Assembly: GCA_021203685.1 (NCBI GenBank)
Contig: JAJQAS010000212.1
Coordinates: forward strand, 1-22,605
Origin: Clostridiales bacterium
GTDB lineage: Bacteria; Bacillota; Clostridia; Oscillospirales; Oscillospiraceae
Length of the DNA: 22,605 bases
Reading direction: 5' to 3'
Part shown: positions 1 to 7,141 of the stretch, piece after piece
Numbering within the stretch: the stretch's first letter is position 1
How the letters are laid out: every line of letters begins with the position of its first letter
The notes under the pieces: model-generated
The model's database searches: none
Told to the model about the DNA's origin: nothing
Seen by the model: only the letters and a program-made list of their open reading frames with translations
Translations under genes and position numbers: made by a program

Positions 1-44
1 GTTGTCCTCAAAAATTAGCTTGTTTCAGAAAATCCCTAAGTCCA
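1..44. other. Left-edge junction of unknown origin behind topB
   Basis: These bases read through the last codons and stop of topB and continue to the window edge. The topB reading frame runs into a premature-looking stop after the residues DTTFEGWT, where the family normally continues for roughly 20 more residues in a beta-rich tail. None of the three minus-strand frames here restores that tail. The stretch contains two similar phrases, TTGTCCTCAAAAAT and TTGTTTCAGAAAAT, which resemble the TGTTTCAAAAA-type ends of some insertion sequences. It may be the end of an inserted element or a recombination join. The sequence is too short to name a family. Confidence 0.3.
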
Positions 45-2057
45 ACCCTCAAAGGTGGTATCCTTTTTTGCAGAATACAGGTCTTTCACATGCGTCCTTC
101 CTTTGGAAAGCAGGTCAGCCGCCATCTTTTTATCCACCGTTTTACGCATTCCTGCCAGATAGCGGTTTTCCTTCCAGAGTGCAAAGCGGCATTCGCGGTC
201 AGAGCAGTAAAAGTTCGACTTGCCCTCATAGACCGGCTTTCCGCAGACCGGACAGTCCCCGATCTTTTCCCTCGTATCAAACGATGCAATCTCTTCCTCT
301 GAAATGGTGTCGCATCCATGTAAAACCATCTTGATCAGGTTGGTAATGCCCTGCAGAAAACGTGCGCTTTCCACTTCCCCCTTTTCTATGCCGAGCAGCT
401 GGTTCTCCCATTCCGCCGTCATGCTGGCAGATTTCAGATAATCCGGGAGGATTTCTATGAGTTTCATTCCTGCTGTGGTGGGCGTGATCTGCCGTCCTTT
501 GCGGACCGCATAGCCGGAGGACACCAGTTTTTCAATCATGCTTGCCCTTGTTGCCGGGGTTCCAAGCCCTTTCTTCTCTGTATCAGCATCAAATTCCTTG
601 TTGCCCGCTGTCTCCATCGCGGAAAGAAGCGTATCCTCAGTGTACGGTTTTGGCGGAGAAGTGAAATGCTGTTCACTCTTTGCCGAAACCGACGGGATCA
701 CCATATCCTCATCAATACCGGAAGGAAGCACGTTTTTATCCTCACTACTCTTTCCAGCCTTTACCGCAACTGCAAATGCCTTTTCAATGGCCTTATAGCC
801 TTCCACCACCATCCGGTTCCCTTTTGCCTGAAATTCATACCCGGCACATTTCAGGATGACGGAAGTTTCATCACTGACAGATTCCCCGGCTACTGCCTGT
901 GCCAGTCTCTGCCCGATCAGACTGAAAATATTCCGCTGCTTTACCGTAAGCTCCGACAAGTCTTCCTTCAGCGCCGCCTTCGTCGGCAGGATCGCATGGT
1001 GGTCAGTTACCTTCGCGTTATTGATGACCCGCCCAATGTCTACAACCTCCATGCTGTTCTTCAAAAACGGAAGCACGTCCGGGAGACCGTCCAGCAATTC
1101 CTGTACCGTGTCAGCCATATCATCCGTGACAAACTGGCTGTCTGTTCTCGGATACGTGACGAGCTTGTCTTCATAGAGCTTCTGCAGCTCCTGCAGCGTT
1201 TCCTGGGCTGTATAACCGAAGATACGGTTTGCTTCCCTCTGCAAGGTTGTCAGATCATAAAGCTTCGGCGGCTGGCTCTTTTTCCGTTTCCGCTCCACCT
1301 TTGTCACACGCGCCACGGCTCCGTCACATTTCTTTGCAACCGCATCTGCTTCCGCCTTGTCCGCATAATTCTCTGACACTGCCGTGATGCCGTTCCCCTC
1401 AATCCGCACCTTGTAATAGGCGGTCTTTTCAAAACCGTCGATCTGTTTCTGGCGCTCCACCAACATTGACAGGGTAGGCGTCTGCACCCGGCCAACCGTC
1501 AGCCGCCGGTTATACTTTGTGGTAAATGCCCGTGTAGCGTTCATCCCCACGAGCCAGTCAGCCTTTGCCCTGCATACCGAAGCGTCGTACAGAGCCGCAT
1601 ACTCACTGCCGTCCCTTAATTCCCGGAAGCCCTCTTGAATGGCGGAATCCTCCATTGAGCTGATCCAGAGCCGCTTCACCGGAACATGGCTCCCGGAAAG
1701 CTCATACACGCGCATGAAAATCAGTTCACCCTCGCGCCCTGCATCACAGGCATTGACGACATAGGAAATATCCGTACGGTTCAGCAGGCTGCTTAACAGG
1801 TCAAACTGCTCTTTTTTCTCCTCTGCAACATCCAGCTTCCATTCCTGCGGGATAATCGGCAGGTCCTCATAATTCCATTTCTTATACTGGCTTCCGTAAG
1901 CGTCCGGCGGCGCATATTCTGCCAGATGCCCCAGGCACCAGCTGACGATGTAGCCGTTTCCCTCCATGTAGCCGTCTTCTCGTTTATAAGCTCCAAGCAC
2001 CTTCGCCAGCGCCTGGGAAACACTCGGTTTCTCTGCAATGATTAAAATTGAATTCAT
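36..2057 (-). CDS. topB: DNA topoisomerase III (TopB), C-terminus probably truncated
   Basis: This is a type IA topoisomerase of 673 residues that passes single DNA strands through a transient nick; in this element class it is thought to help replication or transfer of the excised circle. The Toprim domain opens with IIAEKPSV (residues 6-13) and carries the acidic motif DAGREGE near 105-111. GRVQTPTLSML follows near 189. The catalytic tyrosine is Tyr302 in TYPRTDS. A C-terminal zinc-ribbon-like CPVC...C...C segment is present near residues 610-635. The ATG at 2057 is preferred over a start 13 codons upstream because it begins exactly at the family N-terminus and is preceded by AAGGACAGG. The last residues, DTTFEGWT then stop, do not look like the usual family tail, so the gene seems cut at its 3' end. 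It is the last gene of the conjugation operon in the window. Confidence 0.95.
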   Translation of the reverse strand: MNSILIIAEKPSVSQALAKVLGAYKREDGYMEGNGYIVSWCLGHLAEYAPPDAYGSQYKKWNYEDLPIIPQEWKLDVAEEKKEQFDLLSSLLNRTDISYVVNACDAGREGELIFMRVYELSGSHVPVKRLWISSMEDSAIQEGFRELRDGSEYAALYDASVCRAKADWLVGMNATRAFTTKYNRRLTVGRVQTPTLSMLVERQKQIDGFEKTAYYKVRIEGNGITAVSENYADKAEADAVAKKCDGAVARVTKVERKRKKSQPPKLYDLTTLQREANRIFGYTAQETLQELQKLYEDKLVTYPRTDSQFVTDDMADTVQELLDGLPDVLPFLKNSMEVVDIGRVINNAKVTDHHAILPTKAALKEDLSELTVKQRNIFSLIGQRLAQAVAGESVSDETSVILKCAGYEFQAKGNRMVVEGYKAIEKAFAVAVKAGKSSEDKNVLPSGIDEDMVIPSVSAKSEQHFTSPPKPYTEDTLLSAMETAGNKEFDADTEKKGLGTPATRASMIEKLVSSGYAVRKGRQITPTTAGMKLIEILPDYLKSASMTAEWENQLLGIEKGEVESARFLQGITNLIKMVLHGCDTISEEEIASFDTREKIGDCPVCGKPVYEGKSNFYCSDRECRFALWKENRYLAGMRKTVDKKMAADLLSKGRTHVKDLYSAKKDTTFEGWT

Positions 2058-2081
2058 CTTCTTACCTGTCCTTTCTTTGAA

Positions 2082-2121
2082 GGCAGGCAGGAGCATTACC
2101 GCCCCTGCCTGCCCGTTTTTT
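2082..2121 (+). terminator. Intrinsic terminator pointing against the operon
   Basis: A perfect 10-bp inverted repeat (GGCAGGCAGG / CCTGCCTGCC) with a 12-base loop is followed on the plus strand by CG and six T residues. On the minus strand, the coding direction of all neighbours, the hairpin is followed by TTCAAAG, so it is not a good terminator that way. It lies in the 92-base gap between the DUF4366 gene and topB, just upstream of the topB ribosome binding site. It could stop antisense transcription entering the operon, or act as a processing or stability hairpin ahead of topB. Confidence 0.6.
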
Positions 2122-2149
2122 ATGTGAGTTTCACAGCTGCTGCTTCGCG

Positions 2150-2911
2150 TTACTCCTCGTCTTCATCCTCATCGTCGTCCTTCTCTGTCGGAATGCCGTC
2201 GCCGTACTCCATGCCCTCGCTTTCAGCGTCGCCCTGTTCCTGCTTCGGCTTATACACCTTGAAATAGAAATAGGCTCCGCCGCCACCGGCAACCAGCACG
2301 ATCAAAAGCAGCATCACGCCATTGGCTCCCACACCGCTGTTCTCGCTTTCCTCCGTCTCAGAAGATTCCGCTTCGGTATCGGTCTGTACGGTTGTCTCAT
2401 CCAGCACCACAGACGCCTGTGCGGAAGAATCTGTTCCCGTTTCGCTCTCTGCCTGCTCTTCCTCAATGAAGTCCTGCAGGTCATACTCATCAATCAGCGA
2501 AAGCATGTACACATTTTCGGTTGAGCTGGACCGGTCAATAATCAGGAAATAGGTATTTCCGTTTGCCGTCGTGACCGTGATAAACTCTTTAGTTTCATCA
2601 TCGGTAATGTCATCCAGAAGCTCGCCGTTGCCAGACACGGAAAATGCCGTATCCTCTCCGGTATCATCGGCAGGTGCTTCCGTCGCAGCTTCTGTTTCCT
2701 CCATTACAGGCTCCGTTTCTTCAATAACAGTCTCTTCTGTTTCCGTGGTTGCTTCCTCCACGACCACCACAACGTCCGACGTGGTTTCCTCCGCATTCAC
2801 ATCCCCTTCCACATAGGCATGTGCCGTGAGCGGGCTTGCCAGCATCAGCACACAGACCAGCAAAACCAGCGCATAAATCCACTTATTCCGTTTCCGTTCC
2901 ATCGTTTTCAT
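2150..2911 (-). CDS. DUF4366-type exported membrane protein (CD1107-like)
   Basis: This protein of 253 residues looks like the DUF4366 family that sits beside topB in Tn1549/CTn-type elements; its biochemical role is not known. It has a classic signal peptide: basic start, hydrophobic core LVLLVCVLMLA, and probable cleavage after AHA near residue 32. A long acidic, Ser/Thr/Glu-rich extracellular part follows, containing a compact segment with GNTYFLIIDRS near the middle. One transmembrane helix (about 198-217, VMLLLIVLVAGGGGAYFYF) leads to a cytoplasmic tail ending in a run of Asp and Glu. The start at 2911 (MKTMERKR) was chosen because GAGAGGACAG lies 5-14 bases upstream; a longer frame to 2968 lacks a signal-peptide-like start. 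It overlaps the DUF4315 gene by 29 bases, which suggests coupled translation and a joint role at the mating channel. Confidence 0.8.
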   Translation of the reverse strand: MKTMERKRNKWIYALVLLVCVLMLASPLTAHAYVEGDVNAEETTSDVVVVVEEATTETEETVIEETEPVMEETEAATEAPADDTGEDTAFSVSGNGELLDDITDDETKEFITVTTANGNTYFLIIDRSSSTENVYMLSLIDEYDLQDFIEEEQAESETGTDSSAQASVVLDETTVQTDTEAESSETEESENSGVGANGVMLLLIVLVAGGGGAYFYFKVYKPKQEQGDAESEGMEYGDGIPTEKDDDEDEDEE

Positions 2912-3206
2912 CGTTTCTGTCCTCTCTTTCTGGTGCTTCCTGCACCTCTGTTGTTTCCGGTTTCTCATCTTCCGTCCCCATGTCCGGGGCAGGGACGATT
3001 ACCAGTGTTCCATTCTGGATACCCTCAAGAAATGCGAGCAGTTCGCGCCCGGTCATCTTTTTAGCGCGGATGCTCTTAACAATCTCAAGGTCTTCATCCA
3101 CCTTCTGCTTGCTGCGGACTTCCTCCAGATGTTGCTGAAGCTCCGCAATCTTTTTCTCCGTGCTCTCAATATCATCGAGATAACGGGGAAGTTTCCTGTT
3201 TACCAT
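2883..3206 (-). CDS. DUF4315 family small coiled-coil protein
   Basis: The product of 107 residues starts with a basic stretch, then a heptad-rich coiled coil (about residues 12-45, IESTEKKIAELQQHLEEVRS), then a conserved-looking IVKSIRAKKMTGRELLAFLEG segment shortened here to its core, typical of DUF4315. The tail from about residue 70 is acidic and Pro/Glu-rich. Function is unknown; the family accompanies DUF4366 and the NlpC/P60 protein in these elements. A TTG codon three residues upstream (3215) is also open, but the AAAGGAGG sequence sits about 11 bases from the ATG at 3206 and only 2 from the TTG, so ATG is chosen. The gene starts 37 bases after the wall hydrolase stop and overlaps DUF4366 by 29 bases. 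Confidence 0.8.
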   Translation of the reverse strand: MVNRKLPRYLDDIESTEKKIAELQQHLEEVRSKQKVDEDLEIVKSIRAKKMTGRELLAFLEGIQNGTLVIVPAPDMGTEDEKPETTEVQEAPEREDRNDENDGTETE

Positions 3207-3243
3207 AAATTTCAATACCTCCTTTTTGAAGTATCAGCTGTCG

Positions 3244-5787
3244 TTATGACCGTATCCTGCCAAAGCAGTATAGATGCTCCTGCCAGTAGCTTGTCTCAAT
3301 CGACGTGTACTTGACCGGGTTCCCGCAGTGGATCATCATGCCGTCTCCGACATAAATGCCGACGTGCGATGCGCCGCTGGTGTTGTAGGTTCCCTGGAAG
3401 AAGACCAGATCACCCGGCTGCGCTTCACTTGCCGTGATAATATCGCAGATCCCCATCAGGCCATTCGCATCCAGCCTGCCAAATGACCAGCCGTTGCCGC
3501 AGTTGTTAAGGACATACGAGACAAAACCGGAACAGTCAAAACCGCTTGGTGAATAGCCGCCCCACACATACGGGGTGCCAAGGTATTTCTCGGCTTCCTG
3601 AATCATGTTTGCAAACTTTTCATCGGACAGTGCTTCGTCCGGTATCGTGTACGTCAGGCCGTCCGCCGTTGAAATCGTTGTGACATCAAACAGGTCGCTC
3701 CGGTTGCCGTAGGTGTAATTGTAGAGGTTATACCGTTCCACTTCTTCTGTTGACATCCGGCTGCGGAGGATGGTATCCAGGCTGCTGTTTGTCATTGTGA
3801 CATTCAGACGGCTGATTACCTCCGTTGTCGTCACTTCCACTTCCTCGCTTCCGTTATCATCCGCTATGTAAGCTTCCCATGTCTGGTGGCCATGTGCGGA
3901 TGCAAGCGAATGGCTGTCATAATACACATCAAAATCCACGCCGTAGGTGCTTAAGTTTCCGGTATCCTCCACGGTATATTCCACACCGTTCATGACAATC
4001 TTTGTCCCAATCGGGACGATGGGGTTGCTTGCGTCCACCGCAATCGTATGGTTGGCTATCGGATAAACGTCGCTCGCCGTCGGCCCGCCTGCCCACGATC
4101 CGCAGCAGATCGCGCAACTGCAATACCCGCTTGTGACCACCTGCCCCAGCGATTCTCCGACCCGGACAGTGCGTGTCTCCGTCACCGTTTCCGTCTCACT
4201 CTCCATCGTAATTGCATACTGGAGCTGAAAAATCTCCTCGACTTCCTCTGCTACCTGTTCATAGGTAAACTCGCCATACCGCGCCGTAAAGTAAGAAATC
4301 AGCAGGTAAGGATTATGCCCAATCTCATCAATCTGGTAATTGTACTCGTCATATCCGGTGTGCCGGCTCTCGATAGTGTTGATCTGCTCCTGCAGCGCCG
4401 CTTCCAGCGCTGTGTACGCATTCTCCACCGCGTAAATATCATCATCCGTGCTGGAATACGTTGTGGAAATCACCGTTGTGCTGCCGCCCTGCAAAAGAGC
4501 TGAACAGCTTGACAGGGACGCGGCGATCAGCATAAACAGCAGGGCAAAAATTCCTACTCCAACCAGCAGCGAATGGTTCTTTGCCGCTGTCTCTTTCAGG
4601 GCATTACGCGCCTTCTGCGATACCGTCTGCGTGGCCGCGTAAGTCTTCTCCGCCGTTTTCTTTCCCTGTGCGGACGCCGCATATGCTTCCTTGTACTGGC
4701 GTTTCTGCCAGAATTTCCGTACCTGGACTTTCTTTGCCTTCTCGGTCTGCGCCGCCTTTTCTGCCGCTTTCGCAGCTTCTGAATCCCCGGTGCCGAATTT
4801 TAACCGTCCGGAAGTGATTTCATCCTCTCCCGCCATCTCCGTCAAGCTCTGGCGGTTCCGTTTCTGGCTGACGTGGTGGCCTGCCACCCGAAGCGATTCC
4901 TCCGCAGCAAGCTCTGAGCTGTGCGCGGCTTCCACAGCCGTGTTATCCCCATCCGCTTCATAGAGCTTCCGATGGACGGTAGCAGACGATACCGCAGCCA
5001 CGCCGGATACCGCATGTTTCCCCGGCCCCATGCCGGAACCTTTCACCATGCCGCCCTCTTCGTCGTCAAAGGATAACCGCGTCTTTTTCGCAGATTCTTT
5101 TTTTGTGCCGCTTGCCTGCTTTGCTGTTTTCTTTCGCTGCTCCCGGTTCAGCCGCTCCCGCTTTGTTTTCCCCTCGATCTCCTCACGGAAATCGGCAAGG
5201 TCTTCCGTTTCCACGGTAACCGTATCCCGCAGTCTGCTCTTTGTTCCCTTAGAATCCTCTTTGAGTTTTTCTCTCACGTAGGATTCCTCTTCCTTTAGCT
5301 CCTGCCTGTGGTATTCCTGCACCTGCCGTTTTTTTCGGCTGTTACGGGCAGCAGCATCCGGCTCAGCGTCATCCTCCAGATTTCCGGCTTCATACGCATC
5401 CGATCTGTTTTTACCGTCAGCACCAACCGAATCGGCACTTTCATCTTCCAGCTTTTCTGCCGACAGCCGTTTCTGCCGGACGCGCCGCCGCTTATTTTGG
5501 GAAGTGCTTTCTGCTGAATCTGAATCTGCAATCGAATCTCCGTCCTCCACGGAAAGAGCCGTCCTTCCAGGCGGCCCGTCACTCTCCGTTTCCAAACTGA
5601 TGTCCAAATGCTCCAAAACCGGATCATCTGCTGTTTTCTGTCCCTCCGGTCTTGCGCGGATAGAGGAATCTTTTGACTGTTTTCCGGAAGCAATCTTTTC
5701 GCCGGTACGCAGGTTTTCTTCAATAAGCCCGTCCCTGCTCATTTTGCTCACGGTCTTATCTCTCGCCTTATATTCCTTTCCCGGCAT
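3244..5787 (-). CDS. Wall hydrolase with 3D and NlpC/P60 domains (CD1108-like, VirB1-type role)
   Basis: This 847-residue protein probably opens the peptidoglycan for the mating channel. Residues 1-400 are highly charged, low in predicted order and cytoplasmic, rich in Lys, Glu, Ser and Arg. A single transmembrane helix lies at about 405-428 (VGIFALLFMLIAASL), so the rest is outside the cell. A 3D (Asp-Asp-Asp) double-psi barrel domain runs from about 552 to 645: SGYCSCAICCG, then IAVDASNPIVPIGTKI, then VEDTG and DFDVYYD. An NlpC/P60 endopeptidase domain occupies about 730-847, with catalytic Cys near 752 in DCSGFV and His in SHVGIYVG near 806. The ATG at 5787 is preceded by AAAGGTGGTGA. It follows the Cys-motif gene by 31 bases. 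3D domains occur in lytic transglycosylase-like proteins, so the enzyme may cut both glycan and peptide; that is inference. Confidence 0.9.
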   Translation of the reverse strand: MPGKEYKARDKTVSKMSRDGLIEENLRTGEKIASGKQSKDSSIRARPEGQKTADDPVLEHLDISLETESDGPPGRTALSVEDGDSIADSDSAESTSQNKRRRVRQKRLSAEKLEDESADSVGADGKNRSDAYEAGNLEDDAEPDAAARNSRKKRQVQEYHRQELKEEESYVREKLKEDSKGTKSRLRDTVTVETEDLADFREEIEGKTKRERLNREQRKKTAKQASGTKKESAKKTRLSFDDEEGGMVKGSGMGPGKHAVSGVAAVSSATVHRKLYEADGDNTAVEAAHSSELAAEESLRVAGHHVSQKRNRQSLTEMAGEDEITSGRLKFGTGDSEAAKAAEKAAQTEKAKKVQVRKFWQKRQYKEAYAASAQGKKTAEKTYAATQTVSQKARNALKETAAKNHSLLVGVGIFALLFMLIAASLSSCSALLQGGSTTVISTTYSSTDDDIYAVENAYTALEAALQEQINTIESRHTGYDEYNYQIDEIGHNPYLLISYFTARYGEFTYEQVAEEVEEIFQLQYAITMESETETVTETRTVRVGESLGQVVTSGYCSCAICCGSWAGGPTASDVYPIANHTIAVDASNPIVPIGTKIVMNGVEYTVEDTGNLSTYGVDFDVYYDSHSLASAHGHQTWEAYIADDNGSEEVEVTTTEVISRLNVTMTNSSLDTILRSRMSTEEVERYNLYNYTYGNRSDLFDVTTISTADGLTYTIPDEALSDEKFANMIQEAEKYLGTPYVWGGYSPSGFDCSGFVSYVLNNCGNGWSFGRLDANGLMGICDIITASEAQPGDLVFFQGTYNTSGASHVGIYVGDGMMIHCGNPVKYTSIETSYWQEHLYCFGRIRS

Positions 5788-5818
5788 TTTTTCTCACCAC
5801 CTTTCGCCCTGCCAGCGC

Positions 5819-6334
5819 TTACTCCTCTTTCTTCGGGGAATGCACCTGCCATTTCTCCAGGACGTGATCCGCAGCCTCCATAATGGCGTTTCCATTCTGA
5901 TAAGCCGTAAACGGGTCCATCCTGCCGGTAGACAGGAAGTAGAGAATGGTGTTGATACTGCCGGCCAGCGTGAAAAGATAAACCATGTCATTGACCATCC
6001 GCCGCTGAATACCCTCCGGGGAGTTGTCCTCATCCATTTCCTTCAGAATCGCCTCGATATACGCTCTGATTTCCTGCTCCTTTTCCTCGTCTATCATTTC
6101 TGCTTCTTCCATTGCTTTCTCGGATGCCTTCCCGTTTTCCTTAGCCGCCGTATAATCTGCGTCCGCACGGCTTTCGTCATCTTTCCGAGTCATCCGTTCC
6201 CAGCGCTGAATGTCCAGATCGGAATTCACGCCCTCCTTCGGAGCAACTCCCATCTCCACAGCCATCTCGCACGGATAATCCGGGCAGCGCCTGCACATTT
6301 CTTCCTGCGTCATTTTTTTCTTTTTGTCCTTCAT
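5819..6334 (-). CDS. Uncharacterised protein with N-terminal Cys motif
   Basis: I do not recognise this family. The 171-residue product begins with a basic stretch and a CRRCPDYPC motif (Cys14, Cys17, Cys22) that could bind a metal or form disulphides. Residues 40-95 are charged and probably helical. Residues 95-150 hold a more ordered segment with a moderately hydrophobic stretch (VYLFTLAGSINTILYFL, about 117-133) that may be a buried helix or a weak membrane segment. There is no signal peptide. The ATG at 6334 has AAGGAGG ten bases upstream. The gene lies between the sortase (15 bases away) and the wall hydrolase (31 bases away), in the same orientation, so it is likely co-expressed with the cell-envelope part of the transfer operon. 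A role as an accessory protein of sortase or hydrolase is only a guess from position. Confidence 0.75.
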   Translation of the reverse strand: MKDKKKKMTQEEMCRRCPDYPCEMAVEMGVAPKEGVNSDLDIQRWERMTRKDDESRADADYTAAKENGKASEKAMEEAEMIDEEKEQEIRAYIEAILKEMDEDNSPEGIQRRMVNDMVYLFTLAGSINTILYFLSTGRMDPFTAYQNGNAIMEAADHVLEKWQVHSPKKEE

Positions 6335-6349
6335 AAAATCTGTTCCTCC

Positions 6350-7141
6350 TTAATTTTCACTGATCTGTTTTGCCATGACGACCATCCGCCCGTTTTTTTG
6401 CGAATACTCACAGGTGGAAAGCGTCAGCAGCTTGTTTCCATAGGTTACATCCACGCCGGTATCATACAAAGAACGCTCTGCCACCTCCGAGAGAAAAGCG
6501 TTAAAATCTTCCTCGTCTTCGGCTTCCGTAAAGGAATAGTAAGCAAAATCATTGGCTGTATAAACCGGTGTGCGAAACACCGCAAAAATCTGGTAGTATT
6601 CCGTCCCGTGCAGGGTATCGAATACGATTTCCGCATGTTCTTCATAAAAATCTTCATCCTTATAATCTGTCAGCGCCGCGAACATGGAGCCGTTCTTCAT
6701 GTGGTGTCCATAGATAATCAGGTTGTCTGATTCCTCCGGATCACACAGCTCTGACACGAACAGAGAACCGGCGCTTGCATACGCCCCGTAAAAGTCCCGG
6801 TGAAGGTAATAATTTTCTTCCTCCGGGTGATACATCACCGGATAGTCAATCACTGTCCCTTCGATGGAAATCCATCCGATACAGTCCGGGTTGGTTTCAT
6901 GCAGGGCCAGAAGCCCCGCACTCACAACCATCCTTTCTGCGTCAGCATCCGATTCCGTTGCTGCATCATCGTCATTCTCCGCGTCTCCATCCTCCTGATA
7001 GATTGCTTTCAATTCATCATACAGGTCGGCTTCCTGTTTCTGCTCTGCAAACATCCCCATCAGAAAATAAAGGCTGATGGAAAACAAAACGACGGAAAAG
7101 ATAAAAATCACTCCCGCCGCCCATTTCTTATTCCTGCCCAT
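6350..7141 (-). CDS. srtB: Class B sortase
   Basis: This 263-residue transpeptidase would cleave a wall-sorting signal and attach the protein to peptidoglycan. It has a short basic N-terminus and one uncleaved signal anchor (about residues 9-31, VIFIFSVVLFSISLYFLMG), then an acidic linker and the sortase fold. Catalytic residues are visible: His146 in IIYGHHMKNGSMF, Cys244 in TLSTCEY and Arg252 in NGRMVV. The HxMKxGxMF and TLSTCxY spacing is that of class B. An upstream-extended frame to 7264 is only the shadow of the VirB4 tail; the ATG at 7141 has GCAGGAGG about 11 bases upstream and starts with the basic residues expected before a membrane anchor. It overlaps the VirB4 stop by 14 bases. 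The obvious candidate substrate in the window is the TPKTG-ended adhesin at 16260-22526. Confidence 0.92.
   Translation of the reverse strand: MGRNKKWAAGVIFIFSVVLFSISLYFLMGMFAEQKQEADLYDELKAIYQEDGDAENDDDAATESDADAERMVVSAGLLALHETNPDCIGWISIEGTVIDYPVMYHPEEENYYLHRDFYGAYASAGSLFVSELCDPEESDNLIIYGHHMKNGSMFAALTDYKDEDFYEEHAEIVFDTLHGTEYYQIFAVFRTPVYTANDFAYYSFTEAEDEEDFNAFLSEVAERSLYDTGVDVTYGNKLLTLSTCEYSQKNGRMVVMAKQISEN

Noticed and set aside
666..1376. 236-codon plus-strand open frame
   Set aside because: It is entirely inside topB, whose catalytic motifs are intact on the other strand.
5504..6730. 408-codon plus-strand open frame
   Set aside because: It lies antisense across three minus-strand genes with clear families or ribosome binding sites and shows no recognisable motif.
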